From NCBI GenBank assembly GCA_964459385.1, contig CAYWLG010000011.1:32331-96330 (forward strand): a stretch of DNA of 64,000 bases. Direction: 5' to 3'. Shown here piece after piece: positions 26,121-33,087 of the stretch. The translations under genes were made by a program, and so were the position numbers. Each line of letters begins with the position of its first letter. The stretch's first letter is position 1. The notes below the pieces were generated by a model. That model worked only from the letters and a program-made list of their open reading frames with translations, was not told the origin of the DNA and did no database searches. The DNA is from UBA6107 sp964459385. Lineage in GTDB: Bacteria > Chloroflexota > Anaerolineae > Anaerolineales > Anaerolineaceae.

Positions 26121-26555
26121 TTAGAATCCCCAGGCCGAAGTGTGGCCGGGAACCAGTTTGATGAGCAGGTTGAGCGGATCAACGATCCAGCTTTGGGGTT
26201 CGGCGGCCATTACCCCATCGGGGCCAAGATAGCGGGTATAGATCCAGCGCGATTTTTCAACTACCAGTTCACGCGGTTGGCGGATGAGTTCGGCACGACC
26301 TTCAAAAACCACGGCTTTGGTTTGGTCATTCGGTTCAGCAATATCGATCACGATGGAGATTGCTGTATTGTGTTTCAGGTGGGCGATTTTGCGCGTATTG
26401 CTGAAAGAACTGATCCAGAGAGTGCTGCCATCCCAGCCGTACCAGACAGGAACAACGTGCGGTGCGCCGGAGGGATCGGCGGTGGCAAGCCGGGCGATGA
26501 GTGGTGCGGCCAAAAATTGGTTAATGAGGGGTTGTTTTTCGAGGAGGAGGGGCAT
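26121..26555 (-). CDS. Pyridoxamine 5'-phosphate oxidase-related (PPOX) flavin-binding protein
   Basis: The 144-residue protein has the split-barrel pattern IARLATADPSGAPHVVPVWYGWDGSTLWISS, followed by LKHNTAISIVID and VVFEGRAEL, typical of small FMN- or F420-binding PPOX proteins. It could reduce or bind a flavin-type cofactor; the exact substrate is unknown. It stands alone. Confidence 0.82.
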   Translation of the reverse strand: MPLLLEKQPLINQFLAAPLIARLATADPSGAPHVVPVWYGWDGSTLWISSFSNTRKIAHLKHNTAISIVIDIAEPNDQTKAVVFEGRAELIRQPRELVVEKSRWIYTRYLGPDGVMAAEPQSWIVDPLNLLIKLVPGHTSAWGF

Positions 26556-26779
26556 GATCGGGATGCCTTTTTGAGTGGGTGAGGTTTTGGAATACGAAAG
26601 ATAGATTTATTGTAGTGAACGCAAGGGTGAAAGTCAATTGGCAAGCCCAGACCGGCAGGAAAAGAACACTCACAAAGAATAGCTGGCGATCTCAATGACC
26701 GCCAGCTTGAAATTACTCAATCTAAACCCCAGGCCAATCAGAGAAAATGAAAGGTCTTGGGTTCGGAAAAACAGATCGG

Positions 26780-26965
26780 TTAGTCTTCTTTTTTATCGGT
26801 TGAATCAGATTTCTTGTCAGATTCTTTCTCGTCAGGGTCAATGGCTTTGCGGAAGTTACGGATTCCCTGGCCCAATTCGGAACCGACTTTGCCGATTCTG
26901 CCCACGCCAAAGAGCAAAAGAACGATCACTAGCAAGATAAGTATTTCGGGCAATCCAAAATTCAT
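26780..26965 (-). CDS. tatA: Sec-independent translocase protein TatA/TatE
   Basis: The 61-residue protein has one N-terminal hydrophobic helix followed by the amphipathic helix with the FGVGRIGKVGSELGQGIRNFRKA motif and a highly charged tail. This is the TatA/E layout. Its divergent position 140 bases from the hydrogenase operon fits a role in exporting the Tat-type small subunit of that hydrogenase. tatC is not in the window. Confidence 0.92.
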   Translation of the reverse strand: MNFGLPEILILLVIVLLLFGVGRIGKVGSELGQGIRNFRKAIDPDEKESDKKSDSTDKKED

Positions 26966-27049
26966 AGTGCCTCCTAGAAGATTCTTACTTTATACATTAT
27001 AGTTTAATTGTTGCATATATTTTAATACTTGTAAAGAATGGAGTTAAGA

Positions 27050-27090
27050 GTTACTATAATATTATATATCAACATATAACATTTAGTAAC
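27050..27090 (+). promoter_or_regulatory. Divergent AT-rich promoter region with inverted repeat
   Basis: GTTACTA (27050-27056) and TAGTAAC (27084-27090) form a seven-base inverted repeat enclosing an AT-only stretch that includes TATAATATTATA. It ends 15 bases before the regulator gene. This can hold both promoter elements and a binding site for the HTH-PocR protein, tatA lying on the other side. Confidence 0.5.
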
Positions 27091-27105
27091 AATAAAAAAT
27101 ATTTT

Positions 27106-27876
27106 ATGAGCGATCTACTCACAACCAAGCAGGTCCAAGATTTGTTGAAAATCGACCGGATCACCGTCTATCGCATGCTGGACGACGGGCGCCTCAAAGG
27201 CGTTAAGGTGGGCAACCAGTGGCGGTTTCATCAGATTGAAATTGACCGTGTGCTGGGTCAGGAACCCAAAGAAGAACCCAGTGTGCCCGATAGTATTTCC
27301 GATTTTCCCTCTTCTTGTATCACCGAAGTACAGCAGATCTTTGCCGGAATCATCGGCATTGGCGCCGTCACGGTAACGATGCAGGGAGCACCTTTAACTG
27401 AACCAACCTTCAGCAATCCTTTTTGCAAATTGATGATGTCGTCTGAATCTGGCCGGCACGCCTGCCAGAGCTCGTGGCGCAAGATCGCCTCGAAGGCAAC
27501 CGGCGAACCAGAATTTCAAGTTTGTCATGCCGGTTTGACTTACAAACGAAGCAAAATTGAATTTGAGAACAAGCAGATTGCCTGGTTGATCGCCGGACAA
27601 TTCTATCTGAATGCACCCACTGAAGAAAGCCAAAATGATCGGGTAAAAGATTTGGCCGCCATGCATCAAATTCCCAGCCAGGAATTGCACGAGGCCGCCG
27701 AAAAAATACCTGTGCTAAAAAAATATCAACAAGAACAGGTGCGCGAGTGGACGCCCAAAGTGGGCGGCATCGTGCAATCGATCATGTGTGAGCGCGCCGA
27801 TCTTATGAACCGTTTAAAACGGATCGCTGAATTGAGTGCCATCAGTAATTCGTTACTAAATGAAAAAAGGAGCTAA
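27106..27876 (+). CDS. HTH and PocR-domain transcriptional regulator
   Basis: The 256-residue protein begins with an excisionase/MerR-like helix-turn-helix (LLTTKQVQDLLKIDRITVYRMLDDGRLKGVKVGNQWRFHQ, residues 4-43). A PocR sensory domain follows (about 65-230), with cysteines C71, C107, C120 and C140 in FCKLM, RHACQS and QVCHAGL contexts. PocR domains bind small ligands; the cysteines could also support a metal, thiol or redox signal. No clear Shine-Dalgarno precedes the ATG. The stop is two bases before tusA, so it heads the sulfur-hydrogenase operon and probably controls it. Confidence 0.85.
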   Translation: MSDLLTTKQVQDLLKIDRITVYRMLDDGRLKGVKVGNQWRFHQIEIDRVLGQEPKEEPSVPDSISDFPSSCITEVQQIFAGIIGIGAVTVTMQGAPLTEPTFSNPFCKLMMSSESGRHACQSSWRKIASKATGEPEFQVCHAGLTYKRSKIEFENKQIAWLIAGQFYLNAPTEESQNDRVKDLAAMHQIPSQELHEAAEKIPVLKKYQQEQVREWTPKVGGIVQSIMCERADLMNRLKRIAELSAISNSLLNEKRS

Positions 27877-27878
27877 AC

Positions 27879-28112
27879 ATGTCTGTAACACCTGATCAAG
27901 TTTTGGATTGTAGTGGTTTGTCTTGCCCGATGCCGATTTTGAAGACGAAGAAAGCCGTTGATAGCCTTCAATCTGGCCAGGTCTTGAAAATGATCGCCAC
28001 CGATCCCGGTTCCACCAGCGATATGCAGGCCTGGACAGAAAAGACCGGCCACAAACTGGTGGGTTCAGAAACCGAAGGCGATAAGTTCATTTTCTATATC
28101 GAGAAAAAATAG
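27879..28112 (+). CDS. tusA: TusA-family sulfur carrier protein
   Basis: The 77-residue protein has the TusA core LDCSGLSCPMPILKTKKAV with the sulfur-carrying cysteine C16 in CPMP; C11 is a second cysteine. TusA passes persulfide sulfur between enzymes, in tRNA thiolation or in dissimilatory sulfur metabolism. The neighbouring DsrE proteins and lipoyl carrier place it in the latter. AAAAGGAG precedes the ATG. Confidence 0.93.
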   Translation: MSVTPDQVLDCSGLSCPMPILKTKKAVDSLQSGQVLKMIATDPGSTSDMQAWTEKTGHKLVGSETEGDKFIFYIEKK

Positions 28113-28122
28113 GGATGAGAAA

Positions 28123-28488
28123 ATGGCTGAAAAACTGGTAATTGTTTGCACGCACGGGCCTGAAGATCCTGAACGAGCCACCATCCCATTTGTTCTTGCC
28201 ACTGCAGCTCAGGCTTCGGATGTGGAAGTTACAATGGGCTTCCAGGCAAACGCGATGCTGCTGGTGAAGAAGGGCTGTGCAGATCATGTATTCGCCGCCG
28301 GTTTTCCTCCACTTAAAGAATTGATCGATGCCTACGTTGAAGCCGGGGGAGAGCTTTATCTTTGTGGGCCTTGTGTGAGCTCGCGCAAATTAGACTCTCA
28401 GACTGACTTTATTCCCAACTCAAAAGTGGTCAACGCAGCTACTTTTGTCAAATTATTCACTGAAGCAACCAACGTACTCAATTACTAG
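28123..28488 (+). CDS. DsrE-family sulfur relay protein (1)
   Basis: The 121-residue protein has the DsrE/YchN fold pattern: MAEKLVIVCTHGPEDPERATIPFVLATAAQ, VTMGFQANAMLLVKKG, then YLCGPCVSSR. The two cysteines C81 and C84 form a CxxC in the loop where the sulfur-carrying cysteine of this family is found. It is the only one of the three DsrE-type proteins here with such a pair. Probable partner of TusA in persulfide transfer. Confidence 0.85.
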   Translation: MAEKLVIVCTHGPEDPERATIPFVLATAAQASDVEVTMGFQANAMLLVKKGCADHVFAAGFPPLKELIDAYVEAGGELYLCGPCVSSRKLDSQTDFIPNSKVVNAATFVKLFTEATNVLNY

Positions 28489-28511
28489 ACTTTTGTAAAA
28501 AGGAGTAAAGA

Positions 28512-28988
28512 ATGGCCTCAGAAAGCAGCAACAGATTAGCAATTATTTCGGTACACGGCACCCTCGATATGGCCTACCCGCCATTGATTTTGGCGACGGC
28601 AGCACTGGCGCTGGATATGGAAGCGGCGATCTTTTTCACCTTCTATGGCCTTGAGATCATCAAAAAGGGGAAGGCAGATAAATTGCAGGTTGCCCCTATT
28701 GCCAACCCGGCAATGCCGATGCCCGTACCCAACATTGTGGGCATGCTGCCTGGCATGACCGCCATGGCCACCGGCATGATGAATGGTTGGATGGAAAAAG
28801 CCAAGGTCGCCAAACTCAGTGAGTTGTTGGATATGGCCGTGGAAGGTGGCGTGCGCATGTTCGCCTGCCAGATGAGCATGGATGTGATGGGAATCAAAAA
28901 GGAAGAACTGATCGATGGGATCGAAGTGGTTGGTGCGGCTACCTTCCTTAGCTACGCCAGCGAAAATGCAATGACTCTAAGCTTCTAA
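28512..28988 (+). CDS. DsrE2-like sulfur relay protein (2)
   Basis: The 158-residue protein resembles the DsrE2/DrsH branch, with a mostly hydrophobic middle (PIANPAMPMPVPNIVGMLPG and MATGMMNGWMEKA) and the sulfur-site cysteine C119 in FACQMSMDVMGI. DsrE2 proteins are membrane-associated in sHdr-type sulfur oxidisers. It lies 23 bases after the first DsrE. Confidence 0.82.
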   Translation: MASESSNRLAIISVHGTLDMAYPPLILATAALALDMEAAIFFTFYGLEIIKKGKADKLQVAPIANPAMPMPVPNIVGMLPGMTAMATGMMNGWMEKAKVAKLSELLDMAVEGGVRMFACQMSMDVMGIKKEELIDGIEVVGAATFLSYASENAMTLSF

Positions 28989-29007
28989 TCTGAAAGGAAA
29001 TGAACGA

Positions 29008-29376
29008 ATGGCTGACGACAAAGTAATGATCATTATGACCAGCGGTCCCGATACACCGCACCGCTGCGCCACCCCCTTCTTCTTCGCAAGCCTGGCTGTG
29101 GCCATGGAAAACGAAGTGACCATGTTCTTCACCATTGATGGTACCCTGCTGTTGAAAAAGGGCATGGCCGAAACCGTCTTCCCGAAAGATGGCGGAAAAC
29201 CGGTGAGTGGTTTCTTGCAAGATGCCATGGACGCCGGGGTGACCTTTTTGGCCTGCACAGCCTCAATGGAACTGCACGACCTCAAAGCGGAAGATCTGAT
29301 CGACGGTGTGAAATTGGTCGGCGGCGCCACCATGTGGCAGGAAGCCGAAGAATGTAAAACAGTTCTCACATTCTAG
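29008..29376 (+). CDS. DsrE-family sulfur relay protein (3)
   Basis: The 122-residue protein is a typical small DsrE protein (MIIMTSGPDTPHRCATPFFFASLAVA, then LLLKKGMAETVF). C83 in FLACTASMEL is the expected sulfur-binding cysteine, and C20 is a second. It shares the LIDGVKLVGGATM ending with the DsrE2-like protein, so the two probably derive from duplication. Confidence 0.83.
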   Translation: MADDKVMIIMTSGPDTPHRCATPFFFASLAVAMENEVTMFFTIDGTLLLKKGMAETVFPKDGGKPVSGFLQDAMDAGVTFLACTASMELHDLKAEDLIDGVKLVGGATMWQEAEECKTVLTF

Positions 29377-29387
29377 GAGGAGAAATC

Positions 29388-29834
29388 ATGTCAAATGTTC
29401 GTGGATGCAATTTACCGGACGACCTGTATTATCTGGTCGAAAAACACGTTTGGGCCAAGCCAATGGATGGCGGCGTGGTGCGCGTGGGTATCACCGCAGT
29501 AGCTGGCAAACTCTCTGGCGGAAAACTGGCCGCTTTGACCGTAAAAGCCAAGAATATTGGCCAGGAAGTCAAACAGGCCAAAAGCATCGCTACCGTTGAG
29601 AGCAGCAAATTCGTCGGCCCTGTGCCCGCTCCGATCAGTGGGGTGGTGTTGCGCGCCAACGAAAAACTGAGCGACGATCCCAATCTGGCAGTTTCTGACC
29701 CCTACGGTGAAGGTTGGGTGGCAGAAATGCAGGCGACCGATTGGGATGGCGAAAAGGGCGCTCTGGTGACCGGTGCTGAGGGTGTGGCCGCTTATCAGGC
29801 CAAACTGGAAGCCGAAAACATTTCTTGCAGTTAG
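29388..29834 (+). CDS. GcvH-like lipoyl-binding protein (LbpA type)
   Basis: The 148-residue protein has the GcvH fold with the lipoylation lysine K74 in TVESSKFVGPVPAPISG. No glycine-cleavage genes are in the window, and the locus carries TusA, DsrE and a lipoate ligase, so it is better read as an LbpA-type carrier of the sulfur-oxidising or sulfur-transfer systems. Cysteines near the ends (C7 and a C-terminal Cys) are extra. It is followed by a 156-base structured spacer. Confidence 0.85.
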   Translation: MSNVRGCNLPDDLYYLVEKHVWAKPMDGGVVRVGITAVAGKLSGGKLAALTVKAKNIGQEVKQAKSIATVESSKFVGPVPAPISGVVLRANEKLSDDPNLAVSDPYGEGWVAEMQATDWDGEKGALVTGAEGVAAYQAKLEAENISCS

Positions 29835-29871
29835 TCAACGCTGAACTAAAGCAACAATAACCGTCGCACAA

Positions 29872-29952
29872 CAAGCTGGCAAACAGCTTGAAAACAACGA
29901 AGCTTCATCGCTTAGATCGAATCGACTCTAAGTGCGGGGATTTCGTTTTCAA
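29872..29952 (+). promoter_or_regulatory. Structured spacer before the hydrogenase genes
   Basis: Three stems can be drawn. CAAGCTG (29872-29878) pairs with CAGCTTG (29884-29890). CTTAGA (29911-29916) pairs with TCTAAG (29927-29932). TTGAAAAC (29888-29895) pairs with GTTTTCAA (29945-29952). The first and third share bases 29888-29890, so they are mutually exclusive. It may be an RNA switch or processing site that sets expression of the hydrogenase part of the operon. Confidence 0.55.
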
Positions 29953-29990
29953 AAATCGGTAAAGACTTTTGTTCGATAATTGGAGGGACC

Positions 29991-31112
29991 ATGCCTGACA
30001 AAAGTATATTAGATGAGCTGAAAGAGAAGGGCGTTTCCCGGCGAGATTTCATGAAAATCTGTGGAGCGGTCGCCGGGGCAATTGGCCTCACAACTCTTCC
30101 GCCCGTTCAAAATGCCAGTGCATCTGGCGTTTTAGGCAAGAGTTATCGGCCCGCGAACGTCGTTGCCAAGGCGCTTTCTGAAAAACCACGCCTGCCAGTG
30201 ATCTGGCTGGAATTTCAGGATTGCGCCGGCTGCAGTGAAGCACTGACACGCAGCCAGTCACCCACGCTGGTAGACCTGGTGCTCAACCAGATCACCGTCG
30301 AATATCATGAGACGCTGTCGGCCGCTGCCGGTTTTCAGGCAGAAGAGGCCAAACAGATGGCCATGAAGAAGTATGCCGGCCAGTATGTGCTGGTGATCGA
30401 GGGAAGCATCTCCCCGAAAGATGGCGGCATTTACTGCACCATCGGCGGCAAGAGCTCGCTTGACCTGCTCAATGAAGCAGTAGCCGGGGCTGCTGCGGTG
30501 ATCGCCACCGGCAACTGCGCCGCATTTGGCGGCCTGCCCAAGGCCAACCCGAACCCAACCGGCGCGGTGGGCGTGATGGACCTGGTGAAAGACAAACCGG
30601 TTGTCAATATTCCCGGTTGCCCGGCCATCCCCGAGGTGTTCACCGGCGTGCTGGCACACTTCCTGGTGTTCGGCAGCCTGCCCGAGTTGGATCATCTGCA
30701 CCGGCCGATGACCTTTTACGGCAAGACGGTTCACGACCGCTGCCTGCGCCGTCCCTTCTATGAAGCGGGCAAATTCGCCAATTCGTTTGACGATGAAGGC
30801 GCGAAACAGGGTTACTGCTTGTATAAACTGGGCTGTAAAGGCCCGACCACCTATAATGCCTGCGCTTCCATGAAGTGGAGCGGTGGCTTATCCTTCCCGA
30901 TCCAATCGGGCCACCCCTGCCTGGGCTGCTCTGAGCCCAATTTCTGGGATGGCGGTGGTTTCTATCAGGGCCAATCGGCACCGCTTGACCGGCCAACGGT
31001 CGTGGCAGCCGGGGCGGCTCTGGCGGCAGGCGCGGTGGTAGGCGCCGGGGCTGCGGCCATCAATGGCGGCCAAAAGAAAGCGGCCGAACATAAAGATGAA
31101 GAGAAGAAGTAG
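29991..31112 (+). CDS. [NiFe] hydrogenase small subunit, Tat-exported, C-terminally anchored
   Basis: The 373-residue protein starts with a Tat signal (SRRDFMK at 16-22, then a hydrophobic stretch). The proximal cluster uses C78 and C81 (DCAGCSEAL), with later cysteines in NCAAFGG and GCPAIPE. The distal/medial region has DRCLRRPF, YCLYKLGCKGPTTYNAC and HPCLGCSEPNFWD. A glycine/alanine-rich helix near residue 335 would anchor it in the membrane. It passes electrons from the large subunit to Isp1/Isp2. AATTGGAGGG precedes the start. Confidence 0.95.
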   Translation: MPDKSILDELKEKGVSRRDFMKICGAVAGAIGLTTLPPVQNASASGVLGKSYRPANVVAKALSEKPRLPVIWLEFQDCAGCSEALTRSQSPTLVDLVLNQITVEYHETLSAAAGFQAEEAKQMAMKKYAGQYVLVIEGSISPKDGGIYCTIGGKSSLDLLNEAVAGAAAVIATGNCAAFGGLPKANPNPTGAVGVMDLVKDKPVVNIPGCPAIPEVFTGVLAHFLVFGSLPELDHLHRPMTFYGKTVHDRCLRRPFYEAGKFANSFDDEGAKQGYCLYKLGCKGPTTYNACASMKWSGGLSFPIQSGHPCLGCSEPNFWDGGGFYQGQSAPLDRPTVVAAGAALAAGAVVGAGAAAINGGQKKAAEHKDEEKK

Positions 31113-31123
31113 AGGAGGATGAG

Positions 31124-31801
31124 ATGAATTGGACGAATGTTTTGGAATTTGCCCGCGGCCCGTTCTTCAAAGTTGCCCTCTTGTTCTTCATCGCCGGAAT
31201 GGCCTACCGCCTGGTAAGAGTGGTCTTTCTGGGCTGGTCGCCCGATAAAGTGCCGCCGCGCGGCAGCAAACTGGGCGGAGCGCTTAAATCGTACCTCAAG
31301 GGCATCATCGCCTGGCCGTTTATCCCCTGGGTGAAGAACACCTTCAAAAAGAACCCGGTCATTTATCTGGCCGGTGGTCTGTTCCACCTGGGTCTGTTTG
31401 TGGTGCTGGTGTTGGGCACGGCGCACATGTTGGTCTGGAAGAGCCTGACCGGATTGCACTGGCCGACCCTGCCTCTGCCGATCGTAGATTGGATGGCGGC
31501 TGTCACCATCGTGGCGATGATCATTCTCTTCATTAACCGTCTCATCAACCCCGTGCTTAAGCTCATTTCTGGCCCGGCCGAATGGTTTAACCTGCTCTTC
31601 GTCTTTTTGCCTATGGTTACCGGCTACATGATGACCCATCACCTCTGGTTCCCCTATGAGGTGCTGTACAGCCTGCACATGATCGCGGTAGACGTGTTGT
31701 TGATCTGGATTCCGCTGAGCCGAATCTCGCATTTCATGTTCTACTTCTTCTCCAAAGCCATTCATGGAGCAGATTTTGGCAAACGGGCAGTGGAGCCCTA
31801 G
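31124..31801 (+). CDS. Isp1-type cytochrome b membrane subunit
   Basis: The 225-residue protein has about five membrane helices and resembles the nitrate reductase gamma / HdrE-type cytochrome b family. Histidines that could bind haem are H88, H101, H172/H173, H185 and H203. In Isp-type hydrogenases this subunit sits between the small subunit and the HdrD-like Isp2, and passes electrons across the membrane or to the quinone pool. AGGAGG precedes the start, 11 bases after the small-subunit stop. Confidence 0.9.
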   Translation: MNWTNVLEFARGPFFKVALLFFIAGMAYRLVRVVFLGWSPDKVPPRGSKLGGALKSYLKGIIAWPFIPWVKNTFKKNPVIYLAGGLFHLGLFVVLVLGTAHMLVWKSLTGLHWPTLPLPIVDWMAAVTIVAMIILFINRLINPVLKLISGPAEWFNLLFVFLPMVTGYMMTHHLWFPYEVLYSLHMIAVDVLLIWIPLSRISHFMFYFFSKAIHGADFGKRAVEP

Positions 31802-31811
31802 GAGGGAACTC

Positions 31812-33077
31812 ATGGAAACGAATGTAGTCATCAATACTTTTGTAAAAGAAACCGGTGGTTATGTTGCCTCTCAGCTCGAAGCCTGCACTCGCTGCGGAAT
31901 GTGTGCTGAGGCCTGCCATTTCTATCAGGCAACCGGTAACCCCGAGTTTGCACCCGTCTGGAAGATCGAATTGTTGAAACGTGCCTACGAACAGCGCTTT
32001 ACCCTGATCGGCAAAGCCAAACTGGCATTGGGCATCGATAAACCGATCACAGACGACGATATCACCCATTTCAGCAAGATCGTCTATGAAGCCTGCACCA
32101 TGTGCAATAAGTGCTCGATGGTTTGCCCGATGGGCATTCAGCTTGGCCCGTTGATCCATGAAGTGCGCACCGGCTTCTCGAATGCCGGGGCTGTGCCCGA
32201 AGATTTGATGGCCGCCGTCAACAAACAGGTGGAAGAAGGCAGCCCGCTGGGTGTGACCGACGATGTGTATGACAGCCGCATGGAATGGGTGGCCGATGAA
32301 TGGGAAGTGGACCTGCCGATGGATGTGAAAGGCGCCGATACGCTGGTGGTCTTTAGCTCCATTGAGGTGATGAAGTTCCCTGAAAATATCGCTGCCATTG
32401 CCAAAATCCTCAACACCGCCGGCGAAAAATGGACGCTCAGCAAAAAGGCGCGCGAAGTGGTGAACTTTGGCTTCTATGAAGGCAGCCCCGAACGCACCAA
32501 GATGTTCCTCAAGCGTGTTTTCGACGGCGCCGTGGAACTGGGCGTGAAGAAGATCGTGGTCACCGAATGCGGCCATGCTTACGACGCTCTGCGCTGGACC
32601 TCTTACAACCTGATGGACGTGCCCAAGGGTATGGAAATTACCCACATCGTTGGCCTGATCGGTGAGTATCTAAAGAGCGGGCGCATCAAGCTCAAGGAAG
32701 GCGCTTTGGATGGCAAAGGCAACATCACCTTCCACGATGCCTGCAAGATTCAGCGCCGCGGCGGACATATTCAGGAGCCGCGCGAAGTGCTGAAGGTGCT
32801 GGCACCGCACGACTTCAAAGAGATGAGCCCCAACCGCGAAGAATCGATCTGCTGCGGTGGTGGTGGCGGCGTGATCGCCATCAAAGAGGCCGACCCGATC
32901 CGTTATGCAGCTTTCGAGTTGAAGATCGACCAGATGAAGAAGGTCGATGCCAAGACCGTGGTGATGAGCTGCTCGAACTGCCGCCTGCAGTTTACCGACA
33001 GCGTGCAGCACTTCAACCTGGATGTGAAAGTGGCCGGGTTGAGCCAACTTGTTGCCGATGCTTTGGTAGAAGAATAA
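31812..33077 (+). CDS. Isp2-type HdrD-like iron-sulfur protein (disulfide reductase-like)
   Basis: The 421-residue protein has two [4Fe-4S] motifs, C25-C28-C31-C35 and C95-C98-C101-C105. The C-terminal CCG domain has C311, C347-C348 and C387-C390 (C-x35-CC-x38-CxxC), the noncubane cluster pattern of the HdrB family. The upstream CCG copy keeps only C253, so just one full noncubane site is expected. Start is ATG 31812 with GGAGGG just ahead. In HdrB this cluster cleaves disulfides, so a lipoyl or persulfide substrate is likely here. Confidence 0.9.
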   Translation: METNVVINTFVKETGGYVASQLEACTRCGMCAEACHFYQATGNPEFAPVWKIELLKRAYEQRFTLIGKAKLALGIDKPITDDDITHFSKIVYEACTMCNKCSMVCPMGIQLGPLIHEVRTGFSNAGAVPEDLMAAVNKQVEEGSPLGVTDDVYDSRMEWVADEWEVDLPMDVKGADTLVVFSSIEVMKFPENIAAIAKILNTAGEKWTLSKKAREVVNFGFYEGSPERTKMFLKRVFDGAVELGVKKIVVTECGHAYDALRWTSYNLMDVPKGMEITHIVGLIGEYLKSGRIKLKEGALDGKGNITFHDACKIQRRGGHIQEPREVLKVLAPHDFKEMSPNREESICCGGGGGVIAIKEADPIRYAAFELKIDQMKKVDAKTVVMSCSNCRLQFTDSVQHFNLDVKVAGLSQLVADALVEE

Positions 33078-33087
33078 GGAGTGAGTA

